Assembly: GCA_938003985.1 (NCBI GenBank) | Contig: CALKWZ010000087.1 | Coordinates: 28,673-92,672, forward strand | DNA from: an uncultured Verrucomicrobiota bacterium | GTDB taxonomy: Bacteria > Verrucomicrobiota > Kiritimatiellia > CAIQIC01 > Lenti-01 | Length of the DNA: 64,000 bases | Direction of reading: 5' to 3' | Notes under the pieces: generated by a model | What the model saw: the letters and a program-made list of their open reading frames with translations, nothing else | Database searches by the model: none | What the model was told of the DNA's origin: nothing | Translations under genes and position numbers: made by a program | Shown here: positions 28,701 through 34,560 of the stretch, in pieces | Numbering within the stretch: position 1 is the first letter of the stretch | Layout: every line of letters begins with the position of its first letter

Positions 28701-31514
28701 TCGATCTCCATCGGTTCCGTCGCGGCGAACAACGCGACGAACTACCGGAGCGACCTGAGTTCCTCGCTGGCGCTGACCCGCATCGCCGCGCAGTTCCCGA
28801 CCAGCGTCTGGACGTTCGCCGCGTTCTCCTATGCGCAGGTCGGCAACTGGCTGGCCGCGGAAGAGGCGCTGGCCAACCACGTCATGGCCGCGACCCTCGC
28901 CGATGCGGACGACAACCGCGCCGGCGACCAGCGCATCCGCGCCGGCGTCGCCCTGGGCACGCTGCAGGTGGTCGACAACGACACCGTGGCCCCGAGCCTG
29001 CCGGCCAACGTGACGGCCAACGGCGTGGCGCTGTCCGGCCCGCTGACCCGCGAAACCGCGGCCTGGACGAACGCGCCGACGTTCGTCGTCCGCTTCGAAC
29101 CGTCGGCCGACGGCGCGCCGGCGGGCACGGACCTGGAGCGGACCGGCGTGGCGGAACACCGCGTGGCGACGGACAAGGCGGACGTCGGCCCCGACACGGG
29201 CACGCCGCTGGCCGTGCCGTCCGAAGGCTCGCTGGCCAACCCCGGCTTCGAGAGCGGCGCGACCAACTGGACGCTGTCCGGCGCGGCCGTCGTCACGGAA
29301 CAGGCCTACGAAGGCACGCATTCGCTCAAGATGACGGGGTCGACCGCCGTCCAGACCGTGCCGCTCCACAACACCAACGGCTACGTGCCGCGGGTCACCG
29401 TGGCCTCCGTCCAGTTCATGGGCGCCGCCGTCGGCACGCTGACGGTGGACGGGCTCGACGCCGCCGGCGCCGCGATTCCCGGCGAAACCTTCGACGTGCC
29501 GATCAACGGCGCCGCGGGCGTCTGGACGGCCGGTTCGTCCGCCGCGACGGATCTGGACGCGACGGTCGACCGGGTGCGCGTCACCCTGACGTCCGTCGCG
29601 GACACCTACTGGGACGACGTCGCGGTGGCGATCGTCCTCTACGACGGCGCGACGCCGGTGGACGAAGCGAGCGCCGTTTTCACGGCGACGGAGCAGGGAC
29701 TGGTGACGAACTACCTGTTCGCGGTGGACCGCGACAACAACCGCCCCGGCGACCGCAAGGCCAGCAGCGACGCGAGCGACGAGACGATTCCGGCGTTCGG
29801 CACGGCCTACGACGCCACGCCGCCGACGGCGGTGCCCGACGTCGCGGCCACGACCGACGAGGTCGGCGACCCGACCACGCAGTTCGACGTCCTGTGGGAT
29901 CCGGACAAGCTCAACTACGAAGTGGGCCCCGACGATCCCACGGACGACAACCATCCGACGCAGGCTTCGGCCGACCGCGACATCCTGTCGCCGTGGCGCA
30001 GCTACAAGATCTACTACGGCACGTTCGATCCGGCCGACGTGCCGCCGGGCGATCCCGGTCCCGGATTCGCCGCCGCCTACGTCTACACGAATTTCGTCGC
30101 GACGGGCGCCTACACCAACTGGCTGTCGGTGTCGGCCACCAACGCCATCCTCGATCCGTCGGGCACGGGCACGAACTACCTGGCGCTGACCAACCGCGGC
30201 CAGGACCGGATCCGGCTGTTCGATCTCGATTTCGACCAGGAATACGCGCTGGTGGTCGTCGGTTTGGACCGCGCCGGCAACGAAGGCCCCGCCACGCCCG
30301 GCAGCTGGGCGACGAACAACACCATCAAGTTCGCGGTGACGCAGGGCACCCTGCGGGCCTTCGCCACGGCGCCGACGTTCCCGGCGGCGGGCGGCACGAA
30401 CACGCTGGTCCCGTGGACGGCGCCGGGCCAGAAGGCGGCCGCGCTCTACTGGCTCGCCGCCGGCCCGACCAACGCGCAGGGCGGCTACGACCAGGTCACC
30501 AAGGACTACGACCTGATCCACCGCGACGCGGCCTCGTTCCAGGAAACCAACTGGACCTGGAGCCTGTCCGGGTCCGTCCGCACCAACTGGTTCGTGGAGA
30601 CGAACGCCTTCAACCTGCCGCGCGGGACGGTGCGGTTCTACCGCGCGTCCTACAAGGACCGCTGGCGCCGGACGAACGCCGTCAGCGGCCTGCCGCAGCG
30701 GCCGCTGGCCAGCGAAGAAGTGTACGCGCTGCACAACGTCGTGATCTCCGAAGGCAAGAACCACGTGGGCCTGCACGGCGAGCCCTACACCAACACGTTC
30801 GCGGGCGTGTTCGGCACCGATACCAACGTCTGGCCCGCCGGCGCCAGCGCGGCGGCCGGCGCGACCCGCGTGGAATTCTACGCCCCCGGCACCAACGCGC
30901 CGGTCAGCGACGTCTATTTCTTCGCCACCGACGCCAACTGGTACAAGGAAAGCCCGCTGACGAAGGTGACGACCAACCTGCAGGCGCCCGGCTTCTTCAC
31001 CCGCGGTTTCTCGATCACCCTGCCGACGAATCTGGCCGCGCGCGGCTACGCCACGACCAACGCCTGGACCGATTTCACCAAGTCCAATTCGGTGTCGGCC
31101 ATGGTGTGGCATCCCATCCTGCGCGTACCGACCAACGGCTTCACGCAGACGATCGCCGGGGGCACCACCAACGACCCCATGTACAACGTGGTCGCCCTGA
31201 ATTTGCCGGTGGCCGCGCATCCAAGCCAACTGAACCTGCCCGCCAACTTCACGAAGCGCACGGGCCGGATCTACGACTCGATCTACACGATCAACACGAC
31301 CATCAAGGAAGCACCCGCCGGGGAAGTGATCTATTGCGCGGCTTCCAATGGCATGTGGTATTTCACGAAAGGCGGGCTGGTGCCGACCAACTACTTCAAG
31401 CCCAACGATATTCTCGTCATCGTGGAGCAAAGCGAAGGCGTCGGCAACAGCTGGGAGTGGACCTACCACCCGACGAACTTCTACGAACTGCCCACGCGCT
31501 GGATGGGCGAATAG
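16764..31514 (+). CDS. Giant multidomain secreted surface protein, 4,916 residues
   Basis: Signal peptide at residues 1-33 (RRRAWGLALALAGGWAAPAGA). Autotransporter-associated beta-strand repeats lie at about 215-640 (GGIWVEKGTVQLA, YSGPTTVAGGTLLVSG). Three fibronectin-III-like domains, each ending YYYWV, occupy 706-983. Seven units of about 120 residues follow at 986-1815. Two related concanavalin/LamG-like segments lie at about 1815-2040 and 2150-2400, a CBM9/DOMON-like domain at about 2626-2876 and another FnIII at 2880-2983. The region 3350-4340 has five Asp-rich blocks such as DVDNDRDGDQ and DADDNRAGDQ. The last 400 residues end in LPTRWMGE with no membrane anchor, LPXTG or PEP-CTERM. The start is the ATG at 16764, with AGAGGA 10 bases upstream. 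Presumably extracellular adhesion or glycan binding; no catalytic motif is seen. Confidence 0.85.
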   Translation: MSRIGRTGFGSRRRAWGLALALAGGWAAPAGAANYNVAWKDSSTSGWWSDGAENRWYRFDDGWDVRREDLATGQWDTGGTKNYNNIFFGNGVQASMTVNALGGTQHYVASIWFSNSTSRTFAQDGGAFLMLSSDGTPKIEAASGSGTGTYTFNVPIQLAKAAEFNPVGGNLVFNAAITNGGYWINVYGNLQKTLTIGGVLSGSGGLANKQDNVVVLTNNNAFTGGIWVEKGTVQLANHTNALGLDATLNVGTNATLDFQGSGTLWPSAINLYGTGTNATMGALRKTTAGALTLRRAAVALGASSRIVVTGGGLTLYSNIVAGANTLYLTNTVNVTMSGGEMTGTATAGDGALRKSGSADFELRPGAGLTGSIFLDQGAIRQSTGNGSVLPSGGLLVLSNSTTYRSDSTTARTNAKAVRIDGDVTLGYSGGGRLTFSGDVNLNAGQRSISAANDATVSGAITNGGLTKAGSGTLVLLGANTYALGTLISAGVLQVGSNGTAGSISGNVTNNAALAFYRTDSHTFGGAISGTGALTNLAGTLTLSGTSTYSGPTTVAGGTLLVSGAIGSSAVTVGSGATLAGAGTVGSIAGMSGGTVSPGNTAGVAGTLTVGGAAALGGGTYTCDVTGTGSTACDLISASGAIGAASALTINLSASAPAGFSECTSYSWTIMSGSSASAANMSIGTKWASSGTFAVSASGNTIVVTHTPGAPGKPTVAASDGTATAHVALSWDDVSCETGYVIRRNTVDTYASATAIYTNAANATTYNDAAADPGQLYYYWVTATNAGGSTASDSNPGYRRLAAPGNLAATDGASTANVTVTWDAVTGASTYHLYRDTDSTPAGATALGPQSSGYADAAATPGQLYYYWVVASNSTSSSTGDWSVADSGYRKLTAPANVAATENLSDKVTVTWDDVTGETGFGIWRHTADVSGSAACIGSVVADVLTYDDTTAAAGQTYYYWVRATNSTSASLSDFSASDTGLKTLSEPTTAASAIVFGDLGTVSYTVSWTRGNGDSVLVVARQGAAPADPTDSVVYAADATLGLGDVTAAGSYVVYKGTGTNVTVSGLSAGTEYTFAVYEFNGVATPNYRTSDEPTASRTTLVAEPTTQASAIAVGTVNEVSLASISWTDGNGASRLVVVKAGSAVDAFPADGASYTANAAFGSGSQIGTGNYVVHAGSGPLATLSGLTRDVVYHFRAFEFNGSGGSENYLTNAAAGNPTNQATLAVPPSSNPTDLTIAPIGTNGFTVTWTKGTTGTNTLIVIRAGGNPVDPTDLNSYAADPVFGSGANLGSGSYVVYGGTGSSVAVTNLAPGTSYTVEATSFNGSGGSENYRATPTSATGSTLMPEPTQASALAFGTLGATSYAVSYTAGSGLSRLVVAKQGGAVDWTPTDGTAYAGENNAFGSGTELSAGNFLVHRGTSPFTLSGLTAATDYHLRIFEYQGTNATLNYNVSAATGNPSNRYALSTEPTVHGTLSATALSDTEIKLDWTDATGESGYVIVRQAADAGWTAPADGTAYTAGNALGAGTVVYAGTTAGAGSYTNASLSADTTYYYRIYPYAYDGTAAHATHNYYVGGTPGSANAATGKSEPGTSSSVVGFLPASGTTATISWTNTGTADGTIILVKSGSAVSSNPSDWTGYAADLAFGSGAEIGTGNFVVVAGAGKHGSATITGLSAGTTYHVAVYPYNGTGSFLNYRTTSPGTASVLILPDPSAATATADGKTLIDLAWTKHASYDVMIVHKSGSASTAPTQGQAYSAGDACGGGTVIYKGSGAALEHVVASGTTHHYAFYSYSGNSYSAGLTDSEATSSFVSGEVVETFSYTNGTALTGLAGETGWGGGWYGDVGEFTNSAGSFATQTNYPAPSGNKIRTTPPNDTSRAAFRPLGQEYKSGRIYFGYVLNYQYEGANKYAGLSLFWTNSSEKLFIGEIYGQDQQLGIDNTGSAYTLTKGPGNDYVVVGYYDWAAGEAKAKAYQIGVQAVPTDEPSSWDVTVSKASNSVGTVNAIRLAAGAGAGAGTPGDVYFDEVRIATNWAGIVLVAPTKPAWPTNQAATADGSEMARLAWTKNGAGNDVMVVHKTGPITTEPTDGTGYSAGNTIDGGTVIYKGSATALEHVVNPGTTNFYKFYSVNAANYYSTGVVAAATNAAYGGYEKVNPFSYTNGIALGSTTMGGQGFGANFWSVDSGTWTVQTNYPVAVVDDVPRFMDMDGYPDMQGNRVYASITSDGGVAKAQRSLASTISTGKFYVAYMLAYQFRGANKWAGLSLLNAGGTEKAFLGKGAGANYSTLGIGDGATTYWSAYDLGQYYSSDTYGNTGNVYLVVGKYDFDTDVFQAKAYRIVDGYTFPETEPATWDVSQTMAGIDAIARIQLNAGASVGAGYPGKVFYDEIRYGTDWAQLIAVTCPTWAGSNTLNSAAWTAAGGSYLGDTENFQFQSFPVGLGQSGSIEFDWAQNAAFASAYPMAWWQNANNNSYWTNQVQMTAAGTFTSRFAAAGSGCGSVYTNNPALTVSNLVAPSGATATRDGTYTNSQINLEWVRGVSGTAKDTLVVRQTADAGWTAPVNGATYNPGDSLGSGTVVYRGAGTTASDTGLAPSTTYYYRFYSENWTYYSVAYAAASASTAAGTQEIAIDGSSADWRGTASPVLNSSASSLQEYIWTDKRGELRVDHADHPNADVQEFRIYADADWVYFLVKMTNITDVSKPFVAIGVDTRTNSASTAMNWLGDDSGTFVGDGYFEGGAAHFPEYQLNVHAAGGGAKIELYAQGGTAWYAPATGGNTNVAISAANDVVELKVARADLNLAGTKTARFTVAAFLNTGVWNNDGDGTTHIADNTAAAVDTLSIPPWGTADNAANLSAWLEDVSDADVDFWMDVQFAAGGLTDNAKPAAPVLTAPTNTAAVTASPTLGWQVPADADGKVTGYLLEISTNEQFNGVAGTENGPVDLRVNLYATTTNYTFTTSATQYWWRVRARDTAGELSAATTRSFRVVGKLDTEGPQPTLMYIGTNVAGYLAGDYDAFIAQYGPIQSVLDREIRDTNNVFGFVIRWTDASGVYATNKMRATDSPPNGAGGFAYNIVDTDGRVSPNWDLVEIDSVGGTTNDLWGVDRPFYATNTLATGNADAAMTNYVMAAFNVTNYDPTIEYYLTVSAEDTYSDGGSWWAYGSWPSFTNSGAAAPYYSGWCEDGPNTARNITTNFLIQIHVTDDDIVPPAPSQALGWGNDAALVVSNAAGALDYVSGTGQDVLYQITDGALIGEPLSFSFNAYDAYYTGVALGTTETFVDGGHVLTNTAFVAAYWQTNWANYNAGMSLVADTTAAGTMLTWHWPAITTQDVTRLWGPDGLSGPLGVTNLIQLDLFDVDNDRDGDQAGARQNFGRIRLEDDDPVDPTVVPETLSVTGTGLAREYVLTNLVEWTFPSGADDGTPAPTTVATDLQASDISHGPAGALSGTTNVFMQAQFYKPASNRWLTFTLEATGGKTFKATSISFDSRVSSLNGPDLVELYGTMPGGSETLWASNAIDLSDSENPIGTNWNSYSTSLAMPHATNSAVTFRLQARVADTNHLVADANANWYVDNLTVSGYVLGPAGGAQITDHDLAYGTATFSLQAADVYSGIDGTIGATGRAPRVDFWNESQAVVPITNAFVTNGWAATTNATLTLSGAAPAAADRKQISLGGSASLTYYARFTATDADVDRDGDWRSVAFTTTNTVYDEDTSRPARGYLFGGPLGVTVDGALTRAVGSGNNREYRINDEQLQTASATSIAVKVNLYDYSGWTVPTLGFSNSVAGAMSTNGWLTSVHTDDVNTTNLPDAAMEWRLSQAQANTLFGSYESVTNEFRVVSVWDKDDDRLDAGDSNVDNLELSGARLGYVTFLDNDVGQANVQSNWSASRGEWRVPQVFLGLPGDAARSNLYLSGLPADTNSSTVLSDLTNRVYDSQLAKVSAAAPLSVVLPAFDTGGGGGGRTIKGVQRGTALTQVSVNGGYHITNSSISIGSVAANNATNYRSDLSSSLALTRIAAQFPTSVWTFAAFSYAQVGNWLAAEEALANHVMAATLADADDNRAGDQRIRAGVALGTLQVVDNDTVAPSLPANVTANGVALSGPLTRETAAWTNAPTFVVRFEPSADGAPAGTDLERTGVAEHRVATDKADVGPDTGTPLAVPSEGSLANPGFESGATNWTLSGAAVVTEQAYEGTHSLKMTGSTAVQTVPLHNTNGYVPRVTVASVQFMGAAVGTLTVDGLDAAGAAIPGETFDVPINGAAGVWTAGSSAATDLDATVDRVRVTLTSVADTYWDDVAVAIVLYDGATPVDEASAVFTATEQGLVTNYLFAVDRDNNRPGDRKASSDASDETIPAFGTAYDATPPTAVPDVAATTDEVGDPTTQFDVLWDPDKLNYEVGPDDPTDDNHPTQASADRDILSPWRSYKIYYGTFDPADVPPGDPGPGFAAAYVYTNFVATGAYTNWLSVSATNAILDPSGTGTNYLALTNRGQDRIRLFDLDFDQEYALVVVGLDRAGNEGPATPGSWATNNTIKFAVTQGTLRAFATAPTFPAAGGTNTLVPWTAPGQKAAALYWLAAGPTNAQGGYDQVTKDYDLIHRDAASFQETNWTWSLSGSVRTNWFVETNAFNLPRGTVRFYRASYKDRWRRTNAVSGLPQRPLASEEVYALHNVVISEGKNHVGLHGEPYTNTFAGVFGTDTNVWPAGASAAAGATRVEFYAPGTNAPVSDVYFFATDANWYKESPLTKVTTNLQAPGFFTRGFSITLPTNLAARGYATTNAWTDFTKSNSVSAMVWHPILRVPTNGFTQTIAGGTTNDPMYNVVALNLPVAAHPSQLNLPANFTKRTGRIYDSIYTINTTIKEAPAGEVIYCAASNGMWYFTKGGLVPTNYFKPNDILVIVEQSEGVGNSWEWTYHPTNFYELPTRWMGE

Positions 31515-31533
31515 GCCCGCGCGCGTTGCCGCC

Positions 31534-31569
31534 GGCCCCGCGGATCCGTTCCGCGGGGCCGTTTCGTTT
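31534..31569 (+). terminator. Rho-independent terminator of the giant gene
   Basis: A perfect 10-bp stem GGCCCCGCGG/CCGCGGGGCC (31534-31543 and 31551-31560) with a 7-base loop, followed by GTTTCGTTT. It begins 19 bases after the stop. The tract runs into the stop codon of the convergent M50-like gene, so the two transcripts end over each other. Confidence 0.85.
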
Positions 31570-32269
31570 ACCCGGCGGGCAGCCGCGTCAGCGCCCACTC
31601 GCAGAAGACGTGCGCCGCGGCGCCCAGCGCCCGCAGGTTGCCGAGCAGGTCGGCGCCCGCGTCGGGGAAATTCCACGAACCCACCGCCACCAGCGCCGCG
31701 CCGATGGACAGCGCGTTGAGCGCGAAGATCAGGGCGTAGGAAAACAGCCGCCCGTGCTCGCGGACGTCGGGCTGGTTGTAGGCGAGGAAACGGATCGTGA
31801 AGGTCAGGTGGAACGACCACGTCATGCCGATCCAGAACGTGAAGAGGGGGGAGTAGGGCCGCACGGCCGGCACGAGCCAGACGGAGAGCAGCCAGACGAG
31901 CGCCACGAGAAAGGTGTAGAGGGGGAAAAAGTAGGGCGCCAGCGTCACCCAGACGTTGTTCTTCGAGACGCGCACGCTGCCGCCGCGCTCGGTGACCTTC
32001 AGGCCGGAGGCTTTGCCGCCGAAGAGCACCGCCCACAGCGCGTGGGTCAGTTCGTGCCCGAGGACGTAGGTGCGCGTCAGGGGCGGCAGGAACAGCCAGA
32101 CGATCGCCCACAGCGCGATGCCCGAAACGCCCGCGAACGCGTGCAGCAGCGGCAGCCGCGTCGGCGACTGCACCAGGATGGCCGCGGCCCGCCACAGGGT
32201 CATGGTTAGCGCCAGGCACAGAGGCACCAGCGCCAGTCCGATCAGGAATTTGGCCAACCGCAGTTTCAT
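31568..32269 (-). CDS. M50-type membrane zinc metallopeptidase-like protein
   Basis: A 233-residue polytopic membrane protein with about five hydrophobic segments. The zinc-protease signature lies at the end of the second segment: LGHELTHALWAVLFGG, with His72, Glu73 and His76 forming HExxH. This matches small M50B-like proteins that may cleave substrates in or near the membrane. The usual third metal ligand in a distal N/LDG-type motif is not obvious; PDVREHG near 170 is a weak candidate, so activity is uncertain. It is convergent with the giant surface-protein gene, and its substrate is unknown. Confidence 0.72.
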   Translation of the reverse strand: MKLRLAKFLIGLALVPLCLALTMTLWRAAAILVQSPTRLPLLHAFAGVSGIALWAIVWLFLPPLTRTYVLGHELTHALWAVLFGGKASGLKVTERGGSVRVSKNNVWVTLAPYFFPLYTFLVALVWLLSVWLVPAVRPYSPLFTFWIGMTWSFHLTFTIRFLAYNQPDVREHGRLFSYALIFALNALSIGAALVAVGSWNFPDAGADLLGNLRALGAAAHVFCEWALTRLPAG

Positions 32270-32614
32270 CGGGGCTCCTTATATAGCAGGAAAGCGGCCG
32301 GGGCGGGAACGCCCGAAAATCGCCCGGGAACGCTTGGGACGACGAAACATCGGCTCCCGCCGGCGAAAAACGGCCCAAAACGCGAAAAACGGCCCAAAAA
32401 CGCCGATTTTTGCCTGAAAATCGCGAAAATTCATCGAATTTTCGGCTTTTTTGCGGTTTTTGGGCTTGTGCGGGGGTGCAGGACGTGGTTTCATGCGCCG
32501 TTTTCATGGTCCCGGAGCAATTCCGGACCGAACCTGTTCGCCGGCGCTTCAGTGGGCTTTCGGCCGCGAACCTGGAAAAGAGAAAGCCCGGAGCCGTAAA
32601 ACCTCTCAAGAGTC
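32270..32614 (+). promoter_or_regulatory. rpsA upstream region with direct repeats and a large imperfect stem-loop
   Basis: 345 bases without a gene, divergent between the M50-like gene and rpsA. A 17-base direct repeat, CGAAAAACGGCCCAAAA, occurs at 32364-32380 and 32383-32399. It merges into an imperfect inverted repeat whose outer arms are GCCCAAAAA (32392-32400) and TTTTTGGGC (32457-32465) and whose inner arms are CGAAAATT (32424-32431) and AATTTTCG (32437-32444). The fold could be a structured leader or a binding region. The promoter boxes themselves are not clear. Confidence 0.55.
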
Positions 32615-34366
32615 ATGGCTAAGAAAACAACGAAGAAACCTGCCGTCGCAGTGGACGCCGAGCGCGCCAAGATGATGGCGATGTACGAAGAAACCCTCAA
32701 GACCTTCACCGAAGGCGCGATCGTCAAAGGCACCGTGGTCGAAATGCGGCCGCAGGAAGTGCTGGTCAACATCGGCTACAAGTCGGAAGGGCTGCTGCCC
32801 GCCTCCGAATTCAAGGATCTGAGCGAAATCCACGTCGGCGACGAAGTCGAAGTGCTGCTGGAACGTCTCGAAGACGAACACGGCATGGTGGTGCTGAGCA
32901 AGTCGCGCGCGGAACAGCAGCGCAACTGGGACAACGTGACCTCCTCGTGCGAAGAGGGCAAGGTCGTCAGCGGCGTCGTCAAGGGCAAGGTCAAGGGCGG
33001 CCTGCTGGTCGACGTGGGCGGCGTGGACGCGTTCCTGCCGGGCTCGCAGATCGACGTGGTGCCGGCGCGCAACCTGGACGATTTCCTCGGCCAGACGCTG
33101 GAATGCAAGGTCATCAAGATCAACAACGAGCGCCGCAACATCGTGCTGTCGCGCCGCGACCTGATCGAAGAAACCCGCCGCGAGCAGAAGAAGAAGCTGC
33201 TGGTGGAAATCCAGCCCGGCCAGACCCGCCGCGGCGTGGTGAAGAACATCACCGATTTCGGCGCGTTCGTGGACCTCAACGGCATGGACGGCCTGCTGCA
33301 CATCACCGACATGAGCTGGGGCCGCATCAACCACCCGAGCGAAGTGGTCCAGGTCGGCCAGGAGCTCGAGGTGTTCGTGCTGGACGTCAACCTCGAGAAG
33401 GAACGCATTTCCCTCGGCCTGAAGCAGAAGCTGCAGAACCCCTGGGAAGAGATCGAGCTCAAGTACCCGAAGGGCACCCGCATCCGCGGCAAGGTCGTCA
33501 ACCTCGTGCCCTACGGCGCGTTCGTGCAGCTCGAGGACGGCGTGGAAGGCCTCGTGCACGTCAGCGAAATCTCGTGGACGAAGCGCGTGGCGCGCGCCTC
33601 CGACGCCCTCAGCGTCGGCCAGGAAGTCGACGCCGTCGTGCTCAACGTCAACAAGGAAGAGCAGAAGATCTCCCTGGGCATCCGCCAGACGGAAGCCAAT
33701 CCGTGGGACGACGTCGCCGCGAAGTACCCGATCGGCACCCGCGTGAAGGGCAAGGTCCGCAACTTCACCAACTACGGCGCGTTCGTCGAGCTGGAAGAAG
33801 GCGTGGACGGCATGATCCACGTCTCCGACATGAGCTGGGCCCGGAAGATCAACCACCCCAGCGAAGTGCTCAAGAAGGGCGACGAGGTCGAAGCCATCGT
33901 CCTCGAAGTCTCGCCCGAGAACCAGCGCATCAGCCTGGGCCTCAAGCAGGCGCAGGAAGATCCGTGGGCGGGCATCTCCGGCCGCTACCGCATCGGCCAG
34001 CTCATCAAGGGCAAGGTCAGCAAGCTCGCCAGCTTCGGCGCGTTCGTCGAACTGGAAGAGGGCGTGGACGGCCTCGTGCACATCAGCCAGATCAGCGACG
34101 ACCACGTCGCCAAGATCCGCGACGTGCTCCAGCCCGGCCAGGACGTCGAGGCGCGCGTCATCAAGATCGACCCGATCGACCGCCGCATCGGCCTGAGCAT
34201 CAAGGCCGCCAAGCTGGCCGAAGAGGAGTTCAAGGTCGACGACAGCATGCTCGAAGGCCTCCGCCCCGGCGAAGACCTCGTGGACCTCGCCGGCGCGTTC
34301 GACGCCGCGCTCGGTTCCGCCGACAAGCCCGAAGAGTGGTCGCCCGGCGCCGGCAAGAAGGAATAA
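32615..34366 (+). CDS. rpsA: 30S ribosomal protein S1
   Basis: A 583-residue bS1 that binds mRNA and brings it to the 30S subunit. Six S1 (OB-fold) domains are visible, at about 35-105, 120-190, 205-275, 290-360, 378-448 and 465-535. The later four carry the repeated GAFVELEEGVDGLVH/VSDMSW pattern. The N-terminus is Lys-rich (AKKTTKKP). The length is typical of the family. A terminator-like hairpin follows about 40 bases downstream, and the 5' region can fold extensively, which fits the known autoregulation of S1 in other bacteria. Confidence 0.97.
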   Translation: MAKKTTKKPAVAVDAERAKMMAMYEETLKTFTEGAIVKGTVVEMRPQEVLVNIGYKSEGLLPASEFKDLSEIHVGDEVEVLLERLEDEHGMVVLSKSRAEQQRNWDNVTSSCEEGKVVSGVVKGKVKGGLLVDVGGVDAFLPGSQIDVVPARNLDDFLGQTLECKVIKINNERRNIVLSRRDLIEETRREQKKKLLVEIQPGQTRRGVVKNITDFGAFVDLNGMDGLLHITDMSWGRINHPSEVVQVGQELEVFVLDVNLEKERISLGLKQKLQNPWEEIELKYPKGTRIRGKVVNLVPYGAFVQLEDGVEGLVHVSEISWTKRVARASDALSVGQEVDAVVLNVNKEEQKISLGIRQTEANPWDDVAAKYPIGTRVKGKVRNFTNYGAFVELEEGVDGMIHVSDMSWARKINHPSEVLKKGDEVEAIVLEVSPENQRISLGLKQAQEDPWAGISGRYRIGQLIKGKVSKLASFGAFVELEEGVDGLVHISQISDDHVAKIRDVLQPGQDVEARVIKIDPIDRRIGLSIKAAKLAEEEFKVDDSMLEGLRPGEDLVDLAGAFDAALGSADKPEEWSPGAGKKE

Positions 34367-34387
34367 CCGATCCCGGCGCATGGCGCC

Positions 34388-34558
34388 GGAGATGAGGAGT
34401 CAGGGTTCAGGGTTCAGGCGAACGCCGACCCCCTGGACCCTGAATCTTTTTTGCCTGCGGACGCTGGATTCCCGCGCCCGCCGGTTGTATCCTGGACTTT
34501 CCGTCCCGGATCTTGTTCTCTGACCTCTGATTTCTGAACCCTGAACCCCCGGCTCCCG
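34388..34558. repeat. Short-word repeat patch between rpsA and the PHP gene
   Basis: Tandem words TCAGGGTTCAGGGTTCAGG (34400-34418) are matched in inverted orientation near the other end by CTGAACCCTGAACCCC (about 34534-34549), with CTGACCTCTGATTTCTGAACC in between. No coding potential is seen between the two. The patch resembles those at 10570, 11990 and 62680 in being built of 7-9-base degenerate words. Confidence 0.65.
34407..34452 (+). terminator. Likely rpsA terminator formed by the repeat
   Basis: The word TCAGGGTTCAGG (34407-34418) can pair with CCTGGACCCTGA (34432-34443) over 12 positions with a single G-U pair. An ATC and then six T residues (34447-34452) follow. It lies 41 bases after the rpsA stop. 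Confidence 0.6.
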
Positions 34559-34560
34559 CC

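Noticed and set aside
16709..32209. Second + strand open frame of 5,166 codons in parallel with the giant gene
   Set aside because: The composition is Arg/Gly/His-rich with no domains; it is a frame shadow of the GC-rich gene.
16707..32609. 5,300-codon open frame on the - strand opposite the giant gene
   Set aside because: No signal peptide, domain or plausible composition. It runs antisense through two real genes' intergenic signals, and the opposite strand encodes clear FnIII, LamG-like and beta-strand-repeat domains.
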